A stretch of DNA of 64,000 nt from Pseudomonas sp. Marseille-Q3773 (GTDB taxonomy: Bacteria; Pseudomonadota; Gammaproteobacteria; Pseudomonadales; Pseudomonadaceae), in NCBI RefSeq assembly GCF_916618955.1, contig NZ_OU745390.1, positions 372,001 through 436,000 on the forward strand, written 5' to 3'. Below, in pieces: positions 32,125-40,585 of this stretch. Under the pieces are notes generated by a model, which worked only from the letters and a program-made list of their open reading frames with translations, was not told the origin of the DNA and ran no database searches. The first letter of the stretch is position 1; every line of letters begins with the position of its first letter. The position numbers and the translations under genes are program-made.

Positions 32125-33336
32125 TTACTGCGAATACCCCTTCAGGAAACTGCCAATCCGCCCGATCGCGGCTTCCAGGTCATCCACACGCGGCAAGGTC
32201 ACCACGCGGAAGTGGTCCGGCCACGGCCAGTTGAACGCCGTCCCCTGCACGATCAGCAGCTTTTCCGACAGCAGCAGGTCGAGGACGAATTTCTCGTCGT
32301 TGTGGATCGGGCACACCTTCGGGTCGATCTTCGGGAACGCATACAGCGCGCCCATCGGCTTCACGCAGCTCACCCCCGGGATATCGTTGAGCAGTTCGTA
32401 GGTGCGGTTGCGCTGTTCCAGCAGGCGGCCCGGTGGCAGCACCAGGTCGTTGATGCTCTGGTAGCCGCCCAGCGCGGTCTGGATGGCATGCTGCGCCGGC
32501 ACGTTGGCGCACAGGCGCATGTTGGCCAGCATGTCGATGCCTTCGATATAGCTCTGGGCATGGTGCTTGGGCCCCGAGATGATCAGCCAACCGGAACGGA
32601 AACCCGCCACCCGGTACGACTTGGACAGGCCGTTGAAGGTCAGGCACAGCAGGTCGGGAGCCAGCGAGGCGGTGCTGATGTGCACGGCTTCGTCGTACAG
32701 GATCTTGTCGTAGATCTCGTCCGAGAACACCACCAGGTTGTGCTGGCGGGCCAGCTCGAGCATGCCCAGCAGCAGCTCGCGGGAGTACACCGCGCCGGTC
32801 GGGTTGTTCGGGTTGATGATCACCAGCGCCTTGGTGTTCGGGGTGATCTTGGCCTTGATGTCGTCGAGGTCGGGGAACCAGTCGGCCTGTTCATCGCACA
32901 GGTAGTGCACCGGCTTGCCGCCGGCCAGGCTCACGGCAGCGGTCCACAGCGGGTAGTCGGGAGCCGGGATCAGCACTTCGTCGCCGTTGTTCAGCAGCGC
33001 CTGCATCGACATGACGATCAGCTCGGATACCCCGTTGCCGAGGTAGATGTCTTCGATGGTGACGCCTTCGATACCCTTTTGCTGGCAGTACTGCATCACC
33101 GCCTTGCGTGCACTGAACAGGCCCTTGGAGTCGCTGTAGCCCTGCGCGGTGGGCAGGTTGCGGATCACATCCTGGAGAATTTCGTCAGGCGCCTCGAAGC
33201 CAAACGGCGCCGGGTTGCCGATGTTCAGCTTGAGGATGCGATGGCCTTCCTCTTCCAGGCGCTTGGCGTGCTTGAGCACTGGGCCGCGAATGTCATAGCA
33301 GACATTGGCGAGCTTGTTCGATTTGCTGAACTGCAT
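32125..33336 (-). CDS. alaA: alanine aminotransferase (AlaA-type)
   Basis: A 403-residue fold-type I PLP aminotransferase, close to E. coli AlaA (formerly YfbQ), making alanine from pyruvate with glutamate. ATG 33336 (MQFSKSNKLANVCYDIRGPVL) is chosen. The PLP region is NGLSKSYRVAGFRSGW with the Schiff-base Lys, INPNNPTGAV is the substrate/PLP loop, and the SDEIYD motif binds the pyridine nitrogen. A 7-base hairpin (33401-33423) lies in its leader. It is divergent from msrB. Confidence 0.88.
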   Translation of the reverse strand: MQFSKSNKLANVCYDIRGPVLKHAKRLEEEGHRILKLNIGNPAPFGFEAPDEILQDVIRNLPTAQGYSDSKGLFSARKAVMQYCQQKGIEGVTIEDIYLGNGVSELIVMSMQALLNNGDEVLIPAPDYPLWTAAVSLAGGKPVHYLCDEQADWFPDLDDIKAKITPNTKALVIINPNNPTGAVYSRELLLGMLELARQHNLVVFSDEIYDKILYDEAVHISTASLAPDLLCLTFNGLSKSYRVAGFRSGWLIISGPKHHAQSYIEGIDMLANMRLCANVPAQHAIQTALGGYQSINDLVLPPGRLLEQRNRTYELLNDIPGVSCVKPMGALYAFPKIDPKVCPIHNDEKFVLDLLLSEKLLIVQGTAFNWPWPDHFRVVTLPRVDDLEAAIGRIGSFLKGYSQ

Positions 33337-33503
33337 GATGGGATCCCGATTGAGAAAACGCGCAACGCCCCGCCGAAAGGTTTGAAAGGGCAGGAAGCGG
33401 GTGCCAGACTGAACGCCTGGCACACGAAGCCAACTAATATACGTGCCACCCGCGCCCCGGAAAAGACGGTGCGCGGTGAAATTCAGCCTGCCGAGGTCCC
33501 TAC

Positions 33504-33905
33504 ATGCAAAAGATCGAGAAAACCCTGGAAGAATGGCGCTCGATGCTCGACCCCGAGCAGTACCAGGTATGCCGCCTCAAAGGCACCGAGCGGCCATTCA
33601 GCGGCAAGTACAACAGTGAGCGTCGTGACGGCATCTACCACTGCATCTGCTGCGGCCTGCCCCTGTTCGATGCACAGACCAAGTTCGATTCCGGCTGCGG
33701 CTGGCCGAGCTTCTATGCCCCCATCGAAGACAGCGCGATGATCGAGATCCGTGACACCTCCCACGGCATGATCCGCACCGAGGTCACCTGCGCCCGCTGC
33801 GATGCACACCTGGGCCACGTGTTCCCGGACGGCCCGCCACCGACCGGCCTGCGCTACTGCATCAACTCGGTGTGCATCGACCTGCGCCCACGCCCGCGCG
33901 ACTGA
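33504..33905 (+). CDS. msrB: methionine-R-sulfoxide reductase MsrB
   Basis: A 133-residue zinc enzyme that repairs methionine-R-sulfoxide in proteins. The catalytic C119 is in RYCINS, a resolving C65 is in SGCGWPSF, and the structural zinc site is C47, C50, C96 and C99. It starts at ATG 33504. The glutathione peroxidase gene starts 14 bases later, so the two form one oxidant-defence transcript, the same pair as in P. aeruginosa (as I remember). Confidence 0.95.
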   Translation: MQKIEKTLEEWRSMLDPEQYQVCRLKGTERPFSGKYNSERRDGIYHCICCGLPLFDAQTKFDSGCGWPSFYAPIEDSAMIEIRDTSHGMIRTEVTCARCDAHLGHVFPDGPPPTGLRYCINSVCIDLRPRPRD

Positions 33906-33919
33906 CCGGAGCCCGCCAC

Positions 33920-34397
<478 letters not shown>

Positions 34398-34408
<11 letters not shown>

Positions 34409-36713
34409 CGGGTACCCAGTGCTCGATCAGCGCCAGCAGCTCTTCGCGGCGAAACGGCTTGGCCAGGTAGTCGTTCATGCCGGCCGCCCGGCAGCGCTCA
34501 CGCTCTTCGGGCATGGCATTGGCGGTAAGGGCGACAATCGGCAGGTCGGGCCAGCGGCCGCTCTGGCGAATGCGTCGGCTGGCCTCGTAACCGTCCATCA
34601 CCGGCATGTTGCAGTCCATAAGCACCAGGTCGAATGGTTCCTGCTCCAGCATTTCCAGGGCCTCGGCGCCCTGGGTCGCCAGGTGCACCTGGCAACCGAG
34701 CTTGGCCAGCATGCCCTTGGCCACCAGCTGGTTCACCGGGTTGTCCTCGACCAGCAGAATCCGCGCGCGGCCTTGTTCGAGGGTGATGGCCGGGCTGGCT
34801 AAAGGGTGCTCGGGCTCGAAGCCTTGCAAGGTGCGGCGCAGGGTCTGGTACAGGGCGTTGCGCGCCAACGGCCGGGCCAGCTGATGCAATGGGGCGAGGG
34901 CGACCGATTGTTCGCTGGGCAGGAAATTGCCGTAGGCGGTCACCAGCAGGATCGGGGTTTTCAACGCTGGACGCAGTTCGAACAGGCGGTCGAGGTCGTC
35001 GGTGATCACCAGGTCGATGCTGGCGGCATCCAGCGTGCTGCTGCTGTCATGGCGCTGATAGGTCAGGCCCCAGGCGGGCAGCAGGTCCTGCAGCAGTTCA
35101 TCGAGCCCACTGCCGGCCATGCTCAGCGCCGCCACCCGCCCTTGCAGCGGGGCCGGTGCAATCGCCTCGGTGTGCACGGCCAATGGCAGGTCGGCACTGA
35201 AACGGCTGCCAAAGCCCGGCCTGGAATCGATGTGCAGGTGGCCCTGCATCGCCTTGCACAGGTTGTAGGTCAGGGTCAGGCCCAGGCCGGTGCCGCCAAA
35301 CTGGCGGGTGATGCCGGCGCCGGCCTGGGTGAATGGCTGGAAGATCCGTGCCTGGGCTTCCTCGGGGATGCCAATGCCGGTATCGCGCACTTCCAGACGC
35401 ACGCCGCCGACGATGGTGCTCAGGCGTACATCGACGCGGCCGAAACGGGTGAACTTCAGGGCGTTGGACAGCAGGTTGCTGACCACCTGGCGCACCCGCG
35501 TGGGGTCGCCGAGCACGCTGCTGGGGAAATCGCGGGCGATCAGGCAGGTCAGCTCGACACTTTGCGCGGTATTCTGCGACAGCAGGTTGGCGGTGTCTTC
35601 GACCATCGAACCCATGTCGAACGGGATGCGCTCCAGCTCCAGCTGGCCGGCGTCAAACTTGGACAGGTCAAGGATATCGTTGAGCAGCTCCACCAGGACC
35701 TTGCCCGAGTCATGGGCAATCGCCAGCTGCTGGCGCTGCTCGCTGGGCAACGGGCTGTCCAGGGCCAGCGCGATCATGCCGAGCATGCCGTTGAGCGGGG
35801 TGCGGATCTCATGGCTCATGTTGGCGAGGAAGGCGGCCCGCGCCTGGGCCATGTCCAATGCCCGGCGGCGGGCTTCTTCCAGTTCCTGGTTGGAGCGGCT
35901 CAGGCTGTTGTTGCTGGCTTTCAGCTCGTTGGTGCGCGCCGAGACGATGTCTTCCAGCTCGTTGAGGTATTGGGTCAGGCGGTTTTCCGCGTTGCGGCGC
36001 TGGTCGATCTCGGTGGCCATGCTGACGAACTGCTGGTTGGCGACCTTCACCAGTACACCGATTTCATCGTTCTCATGCCCATGCGGGCAGTCCAGGCGGG
36101 TTTGCCGAGGCTTGCGCGGGTCGCGGCCACTGAGCGCACCGATCACCGTCACCAGGGGTTTGGTCAGCATCATGTAGAACAGTGCCAGCAGGATGCCGGT
36201 CAGCACCAGGCTGCGGGCGAAGCCATTGACCAGGGTGATGCCGGCGCGGTCGAGGAAGCGGCTGCCGAAGGCGTAGGTGTCCACTTCCAGATACAGGGTA
36301 CCGAGGTCGTCAGCGGGCATGTGGGTCAGGTACAGGCGGTCCTCGAACTGGCGCTGCTCGCCGAACAGGAAGTCGCTCAGCGGCCGGTAGTGGTCCTGCA
36401 TGCGCGGGCGGCTGACATCGGCCAGCACCATGGCGTTGTTGTCGCTCAGCCGCGCGCGGGTCACCGCCGGCGATTGCAACAGGCCGCTGGTCAGCTCCAG
36501 GGCCAGTTCCGAATCGATGTTGTAGGCGATGCGTGAGGCCGGGTTGTGGCTGATTTGCAGCAAGGCGCGCACTTCGCGGTTGATGGATGCGTCTTCGCTG
36601 GCATAATCGATGCCGATCTGGATGAGACTTAGCAATGTTCCCAGGATGAAGCCGACCAGGACTGTCAACCGGGCTTGCTTGTATGACAGACGATTGGTGA
36701 ACTTGATATCCAT
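34398..36713 (-). CDS. sagS: hybrid sensor histidine kinase (SagS-like)
   Basis: A 771-residue inner-membrane hybrid kinase. Start ATG 36713 (MDIKFTNRLSYKQARLTVLV). TM1 is about residues 15-35, a periplasmic sensor domain 36-160 (HmsP-type in SagS), TM2 163-183, a HAMP-like region and coiled coil to 290, then the HisKA domain with H301 (ANMSHEIRTP), HATPase_c with N417, DTGIGIP and GGTGLGLT, a pseudo-receiver region (about 525-635), and a true receiver with phosphoacceptor D700 (VLMDCNMPVMDG). In P. aeruginosa SagS controls the switch to biofilm and drug tolerance through HptB. Gene order around msrB-gpx supports orthology, though I cannot run a search. Confidence 0.8.
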
Positions 36714-36859
36714 GAGTCCCGAGCCGGTTCCACGTTCCTTGCGCAGCGCAAGCATAGCCGATCACACCCGGCTTCTGGTGGGTCTGTCTGTTCATTTCAG
36801 TTGGTCACCCAGCGGGGGCCGCTTTGCGCCCCTAATCACTGAAATCCGTAGGAGTCTTC

Positions 36860-37750
36860 ATGGACGCCCGCTTGATAGCTTTCCTGGACCGCGCCGAATC
36901 GGTACTGGCGCGCCTCGAGCCCCTGTTGCCGGCACAACGCCCGGACATTGACTGGGGCACCACCCTGGCCGCGCGCTGGCAGCGTGATGGCCGCAGCGGC
37001 TACCTGCTGCCGCTGCAAGTCAGCCTGGACATCCGCCTGAGCGACCTGATCGGTGTCGACCAGCAGCGTGACCAGCTGGGCCGCAACACCCACCAGTTCA
37101 TCAACGGGCTGCCCGCCAACCATGCGCTGCTGTGGGGCTCGCGTGGCACCGGCAAGTCGTCGCTGGTACGCGCCCTGCTGGCCGAACACGCCAGTGCCGG
37201 CCTGCGCCTGATCGAAATCGAGCGCGACCACCTGGCCGACCTGCCACGGGTGGTCGAGCAACTGCAGAAGCTGCCGCAGCGCTTCATCCTGTTCTGCGAC
37301 GACCTGTCGTTCGAAGCCGGGGAGGGCGACTACCGGGTGCTCAAGAGCGTGCTCGACGGCTCGCTGGAACAGGCCCCGGACAACGTGCTGCTGTACGCCA
37401 CCTCCAACCGTCGGCACCTGGTGCCGGAAAAACAGAGCGACAACGAAAACTGGAAAATGGTCGACGGCGAGCTGCACCCCAACGAAGCGGTGGAGGACAA
37501 GATTGCCCTGTCCGATCGCTTTGGCCTGTGGCTGTCGTTCTACCCCTTCAGCCAGGAACATTTCCTCAACGTGGTCGAGCACTGGATCGGCCAGCTGGCG
37601 CGCCCGGCCGGCCTGCGCTGGCAGCGTGACGAAGCCCTGGACATCCTCGCCGTGCGCTGGGCCACCGGCCGCGGTAATCGTAATGGCCGCTGTGCCTACC
37701 AGTTCGCCCGCTACTGGGTCGGGCTGCAATTGCTGGAGCAACGTAAATGA
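36860..37750 (+). CDS. DUF815 family AAA+ ATP-binding protein
   Basis: A 296-residue P-loop protein. The Walker A is WGSRGTGKSSL at about residues 93-103, Walker B-like RFILFCDDLSFE near 150, and the sensor segment LYATSNRRHLVPE near 184, matching the DUF815 AAA+ family with no known function. It starts at ATG 36860 behind TAGGAG. Its stop overlaps the start of the next gene by 4 bases (ATGA), which indicates translational coupling to the free-methionine sulfoxide reductase. No substrate is known. Confidence 0.85.
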   Translation: MDARLIAFLDRAESVLARLEPLLPAQRPDIDWGTTLAARWQRDGRSGYLLPLQVSLDIRLSDLIGVDQQRDQLGRNTHQFINGLPANHALLWGSRGTGKSSLVRALLAEHASAGLRLIEIERDHLADLPRVVEQLQKLPQRFILFCDDLSFEAGEGDYRVLKSVLDGSLEQAPDNVLLYATSNRRHLVPEKQSDNENWKMVDGELHPNEAVEDKIALSDRFGLWLSFYPFSQEHFLNVVEHWIGQLARPAGLRWQRDEALDILAVRWATGRGNRNGRCAYQFARYWVGLQLLEQRK

Positions 37751-38229
37751 TAGACCTCAATGCCAGTGGCGCCGGACTCGACGGCTACGACCTGCTGGCG
37801 GCGCAAGTGCAGGCGCTGTTTGCCGACGAGCGCGACTTCATCGCCAATGCCGCGCAGTTCTCGGCGTTTCTGTATCACCAGGTGGACGACCTGAACTGGG
37901 CGGGGTTCTACCTCAACCGCAACGAAGAACTGGTGCTCGGCCCGTTCCAGGGTCAGGTCGCCTGCGTGCGCATTCCGTTCAGCAAGGGCGTGTGCGGTGC
38001 GGCGGCAGCGACGCGGCAGACCCAGCGGGTAGAAGACGTGCACGCCTTCCCAGGACATATTGCCTGTGACAGCGCGTCGAACAGCGAACTGGTGATCCCG
38101 CTGATGAAGGAGGGCAGGTTGATTGGTGTGCTGGACCTGGATAGCCCGAAGATCGGCCGTTTCAGCGAGGCGGACCAGCTGGGGCTGGAGCGCTTGGCGG
38201 CGCTCTTTCTCGAGTTGACTGACTGCTGA
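37747..38229 (+). CDS. msrC: free methionine-(R)-sulfoxide reductase (GAF domain)
   Basis: A 160-residue single GAF-domain enzyme of the fRMsr family that reduces free (not peptide-bound) methionine-R-sulfoxide. The three family cysteines C73, C83 and C107 are spaced as in E. coli (84, 94, 118). The fold motifs NWAGFYLN and GPFQGQVACVRIPFSKGVCG agree. It is start/stop coupled to the DUF815 gene and is followed by a REP-like inverted repeat. Together with MsrB it would cover both free and protein-bound R-sulfoxide. Confidence 0.9.
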   Translation: MIDLNASGAGLDGYDLLAAQVQALFADERDFIANAAQFSAFLYHQVDDLNWAGFYLNRNEELVLGPFQGQVACVRIPFSKGVCGAAAATRQTQRVEDVHAFPGHIACDSASNSELVIPLMKEGRLIGVLDLDSPKIGRFSEADQLGLERLAALFLELTDC

Positions 38230-38245
38230 TTGTGGTTGTCTGCAC

Positions 38246-38336
38246 GGGCCCTGTCGGCGGTAAGCCCGCATCCACAAGTGCAACACCGGTTTGCAGACTT
38301 GTGCAGTAGCTGTGTGGGTTTGCCGGCGGCAGGGCC
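38246..38336. repeat. REP-like inverted repeat between convergent genes
   Basis: GGGCCCTGTCGGCGGTAAGC (from 38246) and GTTTGCCGGCGGCAGGGCC (to 38336) form imperfect inverted arms. It lies between the fRMsr gene and the convergent coiled-coil gene. Confidence 0.55.
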
Positions 38337-38360
38337 GTCAAACCCGCAACAGTTTTCCGA

Positions 38361-39128
38361 TCAGTCGTAGATCACCCGCTTCTTCCAGGTCTCTTCGTCA
38401 TCGGTCTTTAGCCCCTGGGTCAGTTCGTTCTGCTCGTTCTCCGCCGGCTCCATCTTTTCCAGCACCTGGGCATTGGCCCGGGCCAGCAGTTTCTCCAGGT
38501 AGGTCAACTGCTCTTCATAGGCCTTCGGCTCCGGCTGCTTGCGCAGGTACTGCACGCCGCGCTCGAAGGCCAGGCGCGCCTGGCCCGGCTGGCCATTCTG
38601 CAGGGCCTGCTGGCCCAGGTTGTTGAAGAACTCGATATGCAGCAGCACCAGGACATGCCGGATCTCCCTGACCCAGTGCTTGGCCTCGATTGTGGGCAGG
38701 AAGCCCTCCTGGGCGGCGCGGGTCACCTGGCTGTGCAGCGCCTCCAGCAGAAAGCGCACGTCCTTGGCCTTGACCTCGGTCTGGATCGGGCTAGGTGGGT
38801 TGTTGACCGGAATCTTCCCGCCCAAGGCAATCAGCCCCTCCAGTTCGGCAATGCGTGCCTTGATTTCGGCGCTGTGCTTGTCCAGCGCCAGCTGGCGCTG
38901 GTTGAGGTTGAGTTCCAGGCGGGTCAGCAGCAGCTTCAGCGCCGGGGTCATGAACTGGCCGGGGAAGGTTTCGGTGATTTCGCCACAACGGCGCAGACGG
39001 TCGGCCAGCTCGATCTTCAGCCGGGCGCGTTCGAGCTTGTTGTTCTCGACGACATTGTTGAGGTAGCCGATCACGATCAGCAACGCGATACCCGCCACGA
39101 TGAGCAGGGTGATCAAAAGTGGTGTCAC
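38361..39128 (-). CDS. membrane-anchored coiled-coil hypothetical protein
   Basis: A 255-residue protein beginning with a GTG start (GAGG about 9 bases upstream) and an N-terminal transmembrane helix (TPLLITLLIVAGIALLIVIG), followed by long helices and coiled coils (NKLERARLKIELADRLRRC and TRLELNLNQRQLALDKHSAEI), a TPR-like helix pair around residues 170-205, and an acidic C-terminal tail (LTQGLKTDDEETWKKR). I do not recognise a characterised family; it is conserved-looking. It lies alone between the fRMsr gene and the tRNA cluster. Confidence 0.65.
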   Translation of the reverse strand: MTPLLITLLIVAGIALLIVIGYLNNVVENNKLERARLKIELADRLRRCGEITETFPGQFMTPALKLLLTRLELNLNQRQLALDKHSAEIKARIAELEGLIALGGKIPVNNPPSPIQTEVKAKDVRFLLEALHSQVTRAAQEGFLPTIEAKHWVREIRHVLVLLHIEFFNNLGQQALQNGQPGQARLAFERGVQYLRKQPEPKAYEEQLTYLEKLLARANAQVLEKMEPAENEQNELTQGLKTDDEETWKKRVIYD

Positions 39129-39310
39129 CGTTATTGCCTCGTTGAAGAAGAATCACACCCTTGAGTGTAGTGAGTTCGCCTGGGGACGAACAGCCGCCTT
39201 GTCCTCTGCCGACGCACTTGGCGGGCAGGCCTTCTTTATATCGGCCGCCGCCTGCGGATCTGCACCCCGCACCCGGAAGTCGTTGATTTAAATAAATTTC
39301 TACAAAGGGG

Positions 39311-39339
39311 TTGACGCCTCTACGAAGCCTCCATAGAAT
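39311..39339 (+). promoter_or_regulatory. stable-RNA promoter of the tRNA array
   Basis: TTGACG (39311-39316), 17 bases, TAGAAT (39334-39339), then GCGCGCC. It is a near-consensus sigma-70 promoter with the GC-rich discriminator of stringently controlled genes, about 75 bases before the first tRNA. Confidence 0.8.
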
Positions 39340-39413
39340 GCGCGCCACTTGCAGCGTAAAGCACACAGCGAAACGCGGCAGGCAGTGAAAGCAGGCAGCA
39401 ATGCCAGCAGCGT

Positions 39414-39489
39414 GTCCCCTTCGTCTAGTGGCCTAGGACACCGCCCTTTCACGGCGGTAACAGGGGTTCGAGTCCCCTAGGGGACGCCA
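39414..39489 (+). tRNA. tRNA-Glu (TTC), copy 1
   Basis: A 76-base tRNA with GTCCCCT/AGGGGAC acceptor arms, an anticodon loop CTTTCAC giving TTC, the GGTTCGAGTCC T-loop and encoded CCA. It is identical to the second Glu copy. Confidence 0.95.
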
Positions 39490-39493
39490 AATT

Positions 39494-39569
<76 letters not shown>

Positions 39570-39661
39570 GTTTATCCGGCAGCGCCTAGCGGCGAGGCAG
39601 GAAAAGAAAATCCAGGCTGAATCGTGAGGTTCATGTTCTGGTGCACTGAAAAGTGTTGTGT

Positions 39662-39737
39662 GTCCCCTTCGTCTAGTGGCCTAGGACACCGCCCTTTCAC
39701 GGCGGTAACAGGGGTTCGAGTCCCCTAGGGGACGCCA
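39662..39737 (+). tRNA. tRNA-Glu (TTC), copy 2
   Basis: Identical in sequence to copy 1, 92 bases after tRNA-Gly copy 1. It suggests duplication of a Glu-Gly unit. Confidence 0.95.
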
Positions 39738-39740
39738 AAT

Positions 39741-39816
<76 letters not shown>

Positions 39817-39902
39817 GTTTGAATACTGTGGCGTTCGCACGGTGCAGTGGTGGTGAAGGTCGTAAAGGCGCTTCACGCCGATTAGCGGTAAGGTTTCAAA
39901 TT

Positions 39903-39978
<76 letters not shown>

Positions 39979-39983
39979 ATTCA

Positions 39984-40020
39984 GAAAACGCCATCTCTTG
40001 TGAGGTGGCGTTTTTTTTCG
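39984..40020 (+). terminator. rho-independent terminator of the tRNA array
   Basis: ACGCCATCTC-TTGT-GAGGTGGCGT with one G-T pair, followed by eight T, directly after the last tRNA. It could also end the convergent minus-strand gene. Confidence 0.9.
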
Positions 40021-40081
40021 TCTCTGGAAAATGCTGCGGGTAAACAGGCCGCGCATGTTTCATCGCAGCCTGGCGTTGCGG

Positions 40082-40495
40082 TCAGTGTGTGCTGGCGGGG
40101 CCTTGCTGGGCGCCCAGCAGCTGCTTTTCCAGGTTCCAGTCGAACGGCTCGCCGGCCTGCTCGGCTTCGTAGCGGCGTTCTTCCAGCTGTTGGTACAGCT
40201 CCAGTTCTTCGTCAGGCATGAAGTGCAGGCAGTCACCGGCAAAGAACCACAGCAGGTCGCGGGGCACCAGATGGGCGATCTGCGGGTAGCGCTGGATCAC
40301 CTGGCAGATCAGGTCCTGGCCCAGGTACTGGCTTTCCAGCGGATCTTGCGGCAGCAGGGCCAGCAGTTCGTCGAAGCGTTCGAGGAACAGGGCGTGGCTT
40401 TCCTCCGGTACCTGATCCGCTTCACCCAGGGCAACCAGGATGGTGCGCAGGTGGTTCAGCAGTTGCAGGTGGTATTCCAGATGGGGGTTGGCCAT
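40082..40495 (-). CDS. PA2817-type conserved protein
   Basis: A 137-residue soluble acidic protein. It is helical, with FDELLALLPQDPLESQYLGQDL and PRDLLWFFAGDCLHFMPDEEL segments, and no signal or membrane helix. It matches the Pseudomonas protein family called PA2817, as I remember. No function is known. It lies just upstream of the tRNA terminator, and fadE is upstream on the same strand, separated by a hairpin at 40545-40574. Confidence 0.65.
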   Translation of the reverse strand: MANPHLEYHLQLLNHLRTILVALGEADQVPEESHALFLERFDELLALLPQDPLESQYLGQDLICQVIQRYPQIAHLVPRDLLWFFAGDCLHFMPDEELELYQQLEERRYEAEQAGEPFDWNLEKQLLGAQQGPASTH

Positions 40496-40544
40496 GGTGG
40501 CGGTCCTCGGTGTGGTCGAAACGGGCGCGGAGTATACGCGGGTT

Positions 40545-40574
40545 GGGGAAGGGGCCGCAAAGCAGCCCTTCCCC
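40545..40574 (-). terminator. GGGGAAGGG/CCCTTCCCC hairpin after fadE
   Basis: A 9-base perfect stem (GGGGAAGGG with CCCTTCCCC) around GCCGCAAAGCAG, 12 bases past the fadE stop on the minus strand. It lacks a long T run. Confidence 0.5.
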
Positions 40575-40585
40575 GGCAGTGCAGA

